This document shows, in pieces, positions 53,974 through 64,000 of a stretch of DNA of 64,000 bases; position 1 is the stretch's first letter; the number at the start of each line of letters is the position of its first letter. The DNA is from Platerodrilus igneus (lineage: Eukaryota > Arthropoda > Insecta > Coleoptera > Lycidae): the NCBI GenBank assembly GCA_036346225.1, contig JARFIW010001669.1, forward strand, positions 62,001 to 126,000, written 5' to 3'. A program made the position numbers and the translations under genes. Below the pieces are notes generated by a model. The model was not told where the DNA came from, ran no database searches, and was given only the letters and a program-made list of their open reading frames with translations.

Positions 53974-56900
53974 GTAAGTAATTACTAATGATATTTGTAG
54001 ATTTGTAGTTCATGTGTTTGGGTACCAATAACTTTCCAACTTGTACTTAAACTTTTTATTGTTGTAACATGGTCTTATATTTTGACATTTTTTGCTAATA
54101 ATTAGGAAATCGAGAACATTAGAATTAATCTACAGATTGACAGTGATTATGTTTACTTTACTAATTTGTCACAATTTGTACAATAATACAAATTATTGTA
54201 AAATATAAAGTGAAATTCGTTGGATGTTAGAATTTATACCATGATGCATTGTTCAATGTGATTACAAATATTACTTGTGCAGTCTTATATAGCGATGAAA
54301 ACTAAGAGGAACAAGTTTATCAGACTTACTTCTGGAACTATAATTACTCATTCCTTTTCAAAACCTTCAAAAGTTGAGTTTACAAATCTGAGTCGACAAG
54401 GTTTATCGGTTGTTGTTACATTAACCAATAGGACAGTTACATAAAACATCTATTTACAAGCTATTTAACGGGTTTAAAACTAGGTAATTAGTGAGTCATA
54501 CAACTAAAGGCAATAAGTAATCTCACAAAATAATTTTGCCTAATAATCTTTCAATATGCATTTGGGTTACAAAGCGCTAAAACTCAAATAAACAATGTTA
54601 TAATACTAGTTTATATATCACAATAAATTAATTTCAATACAATTGTTAGGGTTTTTGTGCTGCTTATAGTAATTCTGTGTACCTTAAGCTAAATTAAATT
54701 ATTTAAAGTGAATAGAATATACTAACGCACCCCCAATATTGAACTGGTTCGTTGAGGGGTTGCAAGTCTTGGATGTCACAAACTAGTACTTGACCTAATG
54801 CTCTAAAATGTAGCATTAGTAGTCTTGAACTCGTGTATCGATTGTATTTGGTTTTTGTTATACAGTTTTCTAAGAGCAATCATTCTGGAATTGTGAAATG
54901 TTAACGTTATTTGTTTAACGCTTCACTCACTGCAGGTTTTGTTGTAAATATTGTTCTAATGAATTATCTAAACTGACTAATAAAGGAGTTGTGTATGTTT
55001 CCGAGCATTTCATTACATGTTCAATCGAAGAACTTCTTATTTAGAAAGGGCACTACTAATTTGTGTTGAAGTAAAAACTAAATTCAATATTCGTGTGACA
55101 TATAAACCTTCTAGACAACACTAATATTAGTAAAATTCTTAATTAACAATTCAAATACAAAACCATAACATTAAAACTCATAAAATACTCAACTCTGGAC
55201 TAGGGTTTTCCGGATCAAATTTCTATATGTGGTTGACTGGTTTAGCCGTGGTCTAGTACCATAAAGTTGTTACTACAGCATAATGGATTAAAACAAAGGA
55301 ATGCTTATAATTTTGTTTACATTGTAAGATAGATGGTTACATCCAATCCAGCAAAATTAATTACAAGAAACTGGCACACTTGGATCTTCTAACTATTCCC
55401 TACACAGATAGTCGAATCACTATTCATTAACGGGTTACATGTAAGTTGTAAGGAGAACCCGTAATACATCTTTACTCTTTGAGGATTTCAAATAAAATGA
55501 ACAAAAACACTAAACCAGCTATTTAACTACAATTGTTAATCAAAATTTTATCTTGTTGATTTTGACAGGCGAATCAGTTTGGGTAATAATACTCAAACAT
55601 GAAAAGCAAATATGGATACACAATTTAACTTTAAAAGTATATAATAACATAATACGTATGGATTTAACTCGTGTATGTGCAGAACTATTACGGATCACCA
55701 CCAAACAATTCATGCATAACCATGCATGATCTAGCAACGATTTGTATTAAAATTGATAACGATATTCGTAGAATAGTGACTAACAATGGATTATTGAAAT
55801 TGATGAACTAATATTAAATAATTTATTTTCTTACTTTTCATTTATGATATCAGGAAGAAGGATATGCAAGAGTTATTACACTTATTAGAAAAGCACAAAC
55901 TACATTAAATTTTTCCTAACACCAAAGGTTGTTAAGCCAAAAACTACTATTCGTAACCAATAATTAAACTAAAAACTATCATATTTGATACTATTTTATA
56001 AAATTTGACTAAATTCATCACAAGGAACGTTTTTTTAGGAAATTTACTAGTAACGCAAATACAAAGTTGGCTCACAGTACATACTGTGGTTAATTCAAAT
56101 GAAAAGGCCCTCGTTTTATATCCCTGAAAGGAATTATTTAGAAAATCGACTGCTCAACTTATCGAATGGTCACATGTAAAATGGAAAACTATGTCCACGT
56201 CTCTAATATAGTTAATTCCAATGACATTGCCTGTTAAATTCTTAAATTTTTGCAAAGAGGTGATTGTTGTTTAAGCATTACATACACATTTGGAACAGTC
56301 TATACAATGAGTATGTAATTAATTAGTAAAGTACAACAAAAAAATATTATGAGTTTGAGGCAAAAGTTATTCTAGCTATTCATATACTACTACTGTTTTG
56401 GTCATCAAGCAGGTAACTTTTATGATAGTCGGTTTAATGATATTGTACTTTAGCTTGTACTTTTTCAAATTATTCTTCACGTTTATAAATAACAAAATAA
56501 TCCAGTTTTTAACAACTTGAAAATAATGCACTACATAATAAAAGCATCTTCTCTAATTCTGATTTTGTATAAAAACAAAGTTACAGATATATTTTGTTCG
56601 TGGTTTAAGGATCTAGTTATTCCTTTCACATTCTATAGAAATATTAATTAAAAATTTAAAAAGAATTTCCTTCAATCTATTACAATTTGGAAAACAAATT
56701 TTTTGCATTTATTTTCTTATATGCTACAATTTCTTTTTTTAGGAAACGTTGATTACAATTGGTTATTGAATAATAGTAATCAGAAGCGATGAAACTTTGA
56801 TGAATATTGTACAGAATTTAACAAAAATCATGACTAAACGGATGTAATTCGAAGACAGATTTAGAAATCAAATTTACTGTTTTTTTCTGTCAAACTTTAA

Positions 56901-57179
56901 GTACCTTTTTTAATATTTAACATTAGCGGTTGTGATAATTTTTGGTGCAAAAATTAATATGCATACTGTGTTACCCGCAATTCGAGCAGACCTGTAAGAA
57001 AAGAACAAATTCAGTAACGAAATGTTCGCCCGCATTATAGGTTAACCATGGAAGGGGAGCAGAGATGAAGGAAAACAAATGTTACCTGCAAGAATAATTA
57101 AACACAAAACGCAAATAAAATATAATGCTAATAAATAATTTTTAGGAATTAAGATAGTGTAACCACCTTGTCTGAATTT
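53974..57179 (+). other. No recognisable gene; possible Nxf1 intron
   Basis: AT-rich throughout. Acceptor-like sites at about 55852 and 56741 were checked as starts of the last Nxf1 exon, but neither gives TAP-C residues. Confidence 0.5.
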
Positions 57180-57545
57180 TTTTTGAATCGAGTTAAAATC
57201 GCATTCAATTGATTTGCATCTTCATTTATACTGGCCAGGGCAATCAATATGTCATCTCTAAAGATAGTTGCAAAGCTCAACACTTCTGACCCTAAAATAG
57301 TGTGTAGATATTTATTAAACATTGCAATTGAAACATTTAGTCTGAAAGGCAGTACTTTAAAATGTTAGAGAACGGCTCTCTTTGTTCAACCCCATCTCCC
57401 AGTATCCATTCGTTAGTCTATTTGGTACCCTTGAACTTCGGTAATAATTCTTCCATTGTAGGAGGCGATTTACAGTCCCGCATTAAAATTTTGTGTAACT
57501 GCCGTGCATCTAAGCAAATTCTAACAGTGCCGTTCTGTTTCTAAA
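57180..57545 (-). pseudogene. Old Gypsy RT remnant
   Basis: On the minus strand the 57545-57430 part reads VRICLDARQLHKIL and PPTMEELLPKFKGTK, then a stop. After a gap of lost sequence, 57360-57180 reads VLPFRLNVSIAMFN, VLSFATIFRDDILIALASIN. These are RT palm blocks. The active-site line has FRDD where Y-x-DD is normal. Stops and the missing block mark it as dead. It is a different lineage from elements I-III. Confidence 0.65.
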
Positions 57546-57862
57546 CTACTACTATTGAGTTCGAGTAGGACGAGTTAGACCTTTCGATTACACCAACCTC
57601 CAATATCTTTTCAATTTCTTTAACTACTGCTTTTAGAAAAAGGAATTGAATAAAACTTAAAATCTCACAAGACCTGGTATTTAGATACCCAGTGGGTTTC
57701 CAATATTCCCGGGATATATATTACTATCTCACTGAAAAATAAAAAATACTATAGGCATCTTTTGTTTGACAATTTCTAGATTTAAAAGTGCTTGCTTCCC
57801 AATCTTCATTATCTTACCCGTAACTCCCTGTATTGATACACCAACAAGGTAAAATTAAAATA
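57546..57862. other. Interior of the old Gypsy relic, no clear domain
   Basis: Lies between the RT and protease remnants on the minus strand. No sustained frame. Confidence 0.4.
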
Positions 57863-58063
57863 TTATTTTTTTACTGTCAACAACTGCAATAATCCATCGG
57901 ATATAATACTGATTATACTGCCTGTAGCTACCAAAACTTCGGATTTATTATTCCCTATATTACATTTAACTTTCGGCATATAGTTTATTTTAATTCTCTT
58001 ACTTTCTGGTGATTCAATTTCCTCAATATGATTAAATTTATTTACAATCTCCTGTTGCTTCAA
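57863..58063 (-). pseudogene. Old Gypsy protease-like remnant
   Basis: Contains KSEVLVATGSIISIISDGLL, which resembles a retroelement aspartic protease strand with ATGS in place of DTGS. The catalytic Asp is therefore missing. Short and decayed; it is placed upstream (in sense) of the RT remnant, as expected for pol. Confidence 0.5.
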
Positions 58064-59004
58064 ACTCTCACAATATTGTTTAAAAAATTATATATAAATT
58101 GATTGGTCTATTTTTCTATTAGGTGATTGAGCTACAGGAGCTTGTGGCCCAGTCGAATCTAGTTTGGAGAATCATTAACAGTTATCAATTGTACATTTTC
58201 ATTTGCCTTCTCTCTTTCCCCATTACCTGTATTGTTGTAGTCTCCTCTAGTCCTAAAATTTGTGATACAAAATTGGTCCTTTGGGATCTATACCTTGCAT
58301 CTCATCTATTTCTTGATTGTTTGGCCAATTTACTCCATAATTCCTTGTATTATTTCTAATATTCAGGGTTCCCTGTTTATCTAAAATTTCCACAACCTTT
58401 AATAAATTATCAACATTATCTATCTGTGATGCTAACAGCAGCCTTTTAATTTCTAAGGAAAATGTTTCACCAGTGTTTCAACAAAACGGTTTCAAAATGC
58501 TGCTTTAAACATTGTATGAATCTTACCAGATGCACTGTGGAAATGGCTTAAATGTGTAATGTTTTATTGGTTAATTGTAGTATGTATTGTTAGCGAAGGT
58601 TTGTCGTTTTGTTATGTTTATATAGTTTTGTTAAGTTTGCCATGAAAGGGTACTGTCAAAGTTGAAATACGGTGACAAGTCACAAAAAGTTGTATTCTTA
58701 TTCTTAAAACAAGAAAATAAATACTTTCGAGTTCAGGCAAGGGTGTTTTGCCGTAGACGGGTAGTTTATATTTACGAGATATCACATACACCGACTCATG
58801 ATTTTCATCAAATTTGGGTTTTTAAAAATTATTGAAATTGCTCATACTAACCTGTATTACATTTCCCAATAAATTCTCACCAGTTTCCTGCATTTTAACA
58901 TTTAAATTCTGAACTTTTTTATTTAAAGTTTTAAATGTATCATTTACTTGCTTTTAAACCTTACCTAACCCTATTTCATAATCAGAAATTCTATTATTTG
59001 TATA
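58064..59004. other. Old Gypsy relic with inserted debris
   Basis: No gene. A segment around 58540-58800 has a composition unlike its surroundings and an aaaataaatac word near 58712. It may be a separate insertion. Confidence 0.35.
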
Positions 59005-59346
59005 TTAAATATTTTCATCTATCACTCTAACCTGCTTTCCCCACTGTTTATTATTTTCTATTACCGTATCTTCCAATTTAACTACCCTATCTTTAACCGG
59101 CTTAATTCTCTCAACAATCCCTTGCTCTAACTCTTCCTTAACTTGCCCTAATCTAAACTCATTCATTTTTTTGTATGCATTGATGTGGTTCCATAACCTC
59201 TCACTAATTTTGTTCATGTTCACATTTATTTCCTCATGCAATTTTGAATTCCCCACCTTTACATTTTCAATAATATGTTTAATCGTATTTTCCAGAAATT
59301 TAAATAGAACAGTATTATTACTATTAAATTCTTTCCGGTTTTCCAT
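59005..59346 (-). pseudogene. Old Gypsy gag N-terminal remnant, coiled coil
   Basis: 113 residues, strongly helical and charged (NVNMNKISERLWNHINAYKK, VKEELEQGIVERIKPVKDRV), without a zinc knuckle. Its helical N-terminal style recalls gag of elements I and III. Position and strand fit the protease and RT remnants to its left. A PBS-like word, tggcacccatacg in minus sense, lies near 59505-59517. Confidence 0.5.
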
Positions 59347-60977
59347 TTGTGTTGCTTGTTCTGCCTTTTCCCATTCCTCTAATGATACAACACCTTTATC
59401 TCCTATCTCTTGATCCCTTTATATATATTTTTTTACTTTTAACTAAAAATAACCTAGAAAAATTTAGTAGCTATATTCTCTTAAAATCGTTCGAGCATTA
59501 ACGTATGGGTGCCATATTGTTACAACATTTTCTGAATGCTTTTCGAATATCTCCACCTGACACTCGCTTCATCAATGAAAATGTAAGGGTATATTTAGCT
59601 TTATCACTAGCTTAATCAACATGAACCAAGTACAAATAATTAATTTAATTATTAATATTTACTTAACAAAATTGCTTTTAGGATTTTCTGTTAAAAACAA
59701 TAAATGGTGAAGAAACTTTCTACCATAAATAAAGATAAATACAGATTATTAAAAATATACCTAGCAACCTTTTTTGGCCAAAAAAGTGGAAATGATACAC
59801 ATCTAAATTACTTACCTCTACTACAGTGTACAGTAAATATTTACAGCAAAGGTGAAATCAATTAGGGACAATTTTCCCTTCTTTCCTTTTAATTACTATC
59901 TTTTATTGATGGATATAACATAATTCATTTAGTGCATGTTTCAGTTTTCCCACCTGCTTTTTTGATTACTACCCTTTGATGGTGGATATAACATATAATT
60001 CATCTAGTGTATTTCCAATTTAGTTAAACATCTGATGCAGTGCTGCTGTTTCTCTTATGAACCTTTTATCCTTTTATAAAAAATAACACTTTAATACTGA
60101 GAACACCATTCGGTATAAAGTTACTTTCTGCACTCGTATTTGGCAATTAACTGCAATTCTATTCCAAGTCTACTGCGACTCAACTAATAGCCAAGTCTTG
60201 TAATTATTATAATTATTCGAATCTTGTAATGGATTTAATTTTACTTGTAATTATAATATTTTATTGATACACAATAGTCTTATTTATTAATGTGTTTTGT
60301 TACCTTGACACTTCCTCTCAATTTTTTTTGAACGCAACTCAAAAGCTTGAATTACTACAAACCACCTACAGAAAAATATAATATACTTTAACATCTTAAG
60401 TGTCGAAAATTTATTATTAGGTATTTTGTGATAAGAAACGTTTCATATCATTGGTGTAAATGCGGTCCATGTTTTTTCTAGTGAGTGAAACTTTTATTTA
60501 ATTAGCAGAAATCATCAATTACTAGAAATGCAAACACCTCTTATTTTTATGGGGGCAAGTACCTACTATTAACCTTTCTGGCTTATAGTCATAACTTCTT
60601 TTCCCCATTAGACTCGCACAAGAATTAAACAACTAATCGCAGGTTTCTCTAAAACTCGGGAAAGTGACCATATCAGTTTCGACAAGACATTACAATTTAC
60701 GTGATCAAACCGCTATGGAAAATTCCACCAACCTTGTTAATTTAAATATCCCGTTATAATTTAAATATAATTTGAAAAAATTTGGATTCAAATGGAAAAA
60801 TAGTTTTCTTCAATAACATCTTTAAACTTTAAAAATTCATAGGATTGCATACATTCAAAACAATAGATGTGTTCAAAACTCGCCTAACTTAAAAATAATT
60901 CTCCCTTATATCGTTGATACATGAAACCCTTCTTATTATCGATCGTTTCCACTTTATCCTCGGGTAACTAACATCAC
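59347..60977. other. No recognisable gene
   Basis: AT-rich. A near-duplicate pair of words (gatggatataacataattcattagtgc / gatggatataacatataattcatctagtg, differing at a few positions) occurs near 59907 and 59979, about 70 bp apart. Confidence 0.4.
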
Positions 60978-61525
60978 AAAGTTATGGGTTTTCTATATGA
61001 TAGAAATTCAAATTCGTTTCTAGTTTGGATGTCACTTGTAGAGGGTGCCACTTACAGTACATTAAATTGCTTTAAAATTACCTATCTTTTTGTGTCAGGG
61101 TGTATTAGCCTAAATGTTAAAGATTATGCATTTTCCATGTTTTTATGGGAAAAAAAGGTATATCTGGTAAATGTCTCTCCGAGTAACCATTTTCCAGATA
61201 TCTCCACACAAATTATCCAGTACACTTTACTAAATTTCCAAAACTATAATTTTTTAAAGTAGACTGACTAAATCAGATGCAATAACAAACGCTACACATT
61301 TAGTTAGTGTCACACTTTGCTTGTGTTTGTTGACATTTTTCGTGTTATACATAATTTTTGAAAGATTTTCCATAAGCACAAAATGCCCAGGCTTAAGAGA
61401 TGCAGGGTATGGTGTGTATATGCCCAGGAAATATTTAATGGACGAAGGGTCCATCGAAGATATTTGGAAATACATCCACAATGAGGATGCCAGACTGACT
61501 TGGAGGAACAGGCCCTTTACTTAGG
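60978..61525. repeat. Long inverted repeat, left arm
   Basis: Reverse complement of 62120-62720 with moderate divergence. Matching words include gactaaatcag, aaaatgcccaggc, agagatgcaggg, gaaggatcc/gaagggtcc and atatccacaa/acatccacaa. Arms run to about 0.55-0.6 kb. Confidence 0.75.
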
Positions 61526-61569
61526 ATGTCCTAAAACTATAACTACTGTCTAGGAAGAAAAAATTCTGA

Positions 61570-61908
61570 TACACGTAGCAAAGATGCTGAATTAGGCACA
61601 AGACACATTACTGCGAGAACTGATGTAGGTAAGTCTACCGTTTGTAAAGTTCTTCATGAAAAGGGACTGTATCCATTTCACTTCGTGCCAGTACAGAATC
61701 TATTGCCAGCTGACAGGTATTTACCCGTTTCTGTTGTATTCAGTACGATGCCGACCCGTTTTTTTGTAAGCAAAATATTATTTACAGATGAACTAACATT
61801 TACATGTACAGATGTTTTCAACTTTAGGAATAAACATGTGTGGGATTTAGAAATTCCACATTTAGTAGCTGAACATCATTTCCAACATGAATTCAATATT
61901 AACGTTTG
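61570..61908 (+). pseudogene. Mariner-type transposase fragment
   Basis: Reads TDVGKSTVCKVLHEKGLYPF, VPVQNLLPADRY, then ILFTDELTFTCTDVFNFRNK and HHFQHEFNINV, with a stop after. The L-P-D and FTDE-TF blocks are those of arthropod mariner-type (IS630/Tc1 superfamily) transposases. The D of FTDE is the first catalytic Asp. Only this mid-segment is present, in the spacer of the long inverted repeat. The rest of the catalytic domain is missing, so it is inactive. Confidence 0.7.
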
Positions 61909-62119
61909 ATGTGACATTATTGATAATCATGTATTTTGACCCTTTCGAACTGTCTCCTATTTAAATCACGAAATATACTTTAAGTTTCTGCAAACTTAGT
62001 TACCTGAATATTTTGATAACTGTTCTCTAGAAATAAGACAAAGCATGCTGTTTACGTGGATCAGAAATTCTTCTTCCTGATCAGTAGTTATAATCTTAGC
62101 GTCCTGCAGAATCTTGTTT

Positions 62120-62720
62120 GGAACAATAAGAGCCTGTTTCTCCCAGTCGATCATAGAAATTCTTGAAAATTTTAAAATCTGGCTGTCTCTGTTGTGGATA
62201 TATTTTCAAATATCTTTGAAGGATCCTTCATCATTAAGTTTTTCCTGTGCGTATACACTTAACATATCCTGCATCTCTTTGTTAGAAAACTTATTATGCC
62301 TGGACATTTTGTACTTATGAAAAAAGTATTTCAAAAATTATGTAAAACACGCAAAATATCACTAAACATCAGCAAAGTTTGACATTTATGTAGCATTTGT
62401 TATTGTATCTGATTTAGTCACAGCTTACTTTAAAAAATTTAGTTTTGGGGATTTAAAAAGTCTTACTGAATAATTGGCACAGAGGTATCTGGGAAATGGT
62501 TACTCAGAGAGGCATTTACAAGGTATACCTTTTTTTGCATAAAAGAGGATGGAAAATATATAATCTTTACCATTTATGCTAACACACCATGACACAAAAA
62601 AGTTAGGTCATTTTAAAGAGATTTAATGTACCGTATGTAATGCCATCTGCAAGTGACATTGAAATTAAGAAAGAATTTTAATTTTACATCTCGGAAAACC
62701 CTCAAATGCCTAATGTCATG
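62120..62720. repeat. Long inverted repeat, right arm
   Basis: Pairs with 60978-61525. In minus sense it contains a KFSNKEMQDMLSVYAQEKLN stretch reminiscent of the N-terminal helix-turn-helix (DUF4817) of the same transposase class. The two arms could thus be two element copies in head-to-head orientation rather than terminal repeats. Confidence 0.7.
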
Positions 62721-64000
62721 CCTTATGTCCCCGTGTTGATGTATTACTAAGAAAAAGCGATATGCATTTAAACTTTGACCCTCAGTATGTTAGTTATTAT
62801 TAACTTTTGGATTGAGGTAAGTTTGATCAAATCTTAATATGTTTACCGAAGGAATATGCAGTTTTGCTGTGTACCATTAATTAGCGGACCTGAATAAATC
62901 GCATCGAACATAGTTTCTATCAATATACATCTACGACAGAGATATCTATAGCATACTTACATAATGCTTTTGTGAATATATATCCATAGCTAAAGGGTTA
63001 AACCGTTATCGTATCACTTTCACGAATTGTGATAAGGCGATAATAATTATTACACAACAATTATGAACTTTGAACAACATTATTGTAAATTTTAATTCTT
63101 ATAATAATTACTTGTCAAGTAAAAGTGCTTATTTCCACAGACATATTATAAAGTGACAACTTGTACCTCTATTGCACCTAACTGCCATGGTACAAAAATG
63201 CAACCCGAGACAATAAAGTATAATTATATGTACACACCAGGAATGCATGGAATATCTTTTATTACTTGTCAATTAGTCAGGTATAAAGGTAATTTGTCGT
63301 ATAGTTGTACAAAGGGTGTACAAACATTGCTCAAATTTACCATGAAATAATTTACCTTTATCATATAGATAGTTAAGGTAGAGCCAATTATTGTATCCTT
63401 GAATTACTGCAATTTCCGTTCGACTTTCTACATACATATTAGTCCTGACATATGTTCGTGTTGTATGGATTTCCAAGACCTTTCTTCGCCAGATTACTTG
63501 AGAGATCGTTGATAACCTACAAAATTTAAACAGGGAATGTATATTTTAGGAAATAGGAGAGGTAGATTGATTCAGACAGGAAAACGCTGCCCTATAGCTT
63601 ACTCGCTAGCGACTTTGTCTTTATGTACAGTAGCCCTGTCTAGTCTGAAATCATGGCGCTCGTTCTCACCAACTTGGAAACAACTTGCATATCGTTGCAT
63701 GTTTTCATTGGTTGAAGCAATGATGCACATTACTTTGAAGCATGAGAAACATCTTATTTTGTATTCTATTCACGTGAAATCTATGATTAATATAATAAAA
63801 CTTTCTAAAAGTTCCCGAGCAATGTGGGGAACTCAAAACCACATTTATAATGCATCATGATCTACTTAATTCTGCAAGAGGTCTCCTAGGATACTTACTA
63901 AAGTAAATTCGTTGTGAAGCCAAATGAACGCTTCTTGAGTGCATCAGATATAATTTCAATATTAGGATTAAGGGATTTTTGAATACAGTATAGGAACACT
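62721..64000. other. No recognisable gene
   Basis: AT-rich. A 107-codon open stretch at 63537-63860 has no family resemblance and poor amino-acid character for a conserved protein. I leave it unassigned. Confidence 0.4.

Noticed and set aside
55852..55920. Possible last Nxf1 exon after an atatcag acceptor
   Set aside because: The phase would fit, but the translation (KKDMQELLHLLEKHKLH then stop) lacks the TAP-C residues.
56741..56830. Second candidate for the last Nxf1 exon, with an NW-like word
   Set aside because: In the required phase the second and third codons lead at once to TGA, and no TAP-C order is seen.
1..64000. CRISPR arrays, rRNA, tRNA and prokaryotic operons
   Set aside because: None seen. 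The intron-bearing host gene and retroelement content show eukaryotic DNA.

Overview
This window is AT-rich, intron-bearing eukaryotic DNA with no operons or Shine-Dalgarno sites. Nearly all recognisable coding sequence belongs to retroelements: two BEL/Pao elements, a CR1-like LINE, three Gypsy-group LTR elements, and relics of Penelope-like and mariner-like elements. The only host gene I can recognise is Nxf1, the nuclear mRNA export receptor, seen as exons with GT..AG introns. The mix of TEs and the Nxf1 residues suggest an insect. I cannot name the order.

Layout. 1-4620: mostly non-coding, with a GIY-YIG (Penelope-type) fragment, a mariner-type transposase tail, an insect TE tail, a 41-42 bp minisatellite, degenerate direct repeats and one orphan exon-like frame. 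4622-22540: a minus-strand CR1-like LINE split by a BEL/Pao element (A, 5442-18908, flanked by caaag). A second BEL/Pao element (B, 11536-18488, flanked by cccgc) sits inside the 3' LTR of A, so three insertions are stacked in a readable order. 23789-25923: Nxf1 exons for the end of the LRR domain and the first part of the NTF2-like domain. 25924-53604: one intron of about 27.7 kb between NTF2-like exons. It holds a pyrimidine-rich block, (TA)n tracts and three adjacent Gypsy elements. II (29259-34720, plus) is an internally deleted derivative. I (34729-43819, minus) has long gag and pol frames. III (43848-50527, minus) keeps gag and protease but has lost reverse transcriptase and integrase. 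53605-53973: two more Nxf1 exons, reaching the start of the TAP-C (UBA-like) domain. 53974-64000: AT-rich DNA with an old Gypsy relic (57.2-59.5 kb) and an inverted repeat with arms of about 0.55-0.6 kb around a mariner-type transposase fragment (61.0-62.7 kb).

How it fits together. Nxf1 is transcribed on the plus strand through the Gypsy cluster; its final TAP-C exon was not found. Two exons carry lesions (a 1-nt loss in a C run and an in-frame TGA), so the locus is either a decaying paralogue or affected by assembly error. Single-base losses at homopolymers recur in BEL-B and the LINE, which makes sequence quality a real question here.

The most interesting signal is in the Gypsy family. 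All three copies lie in (TA)n tracts. All six LTRs carry a 29-nt stem-loop with one compensatory base-pair change, and its 3' arm matches a 5' splice site. Every copy also has a pyrimidine-tract/AG acceptor just upstream of gag. Together these suggest a conserved spliced leader arrangement.
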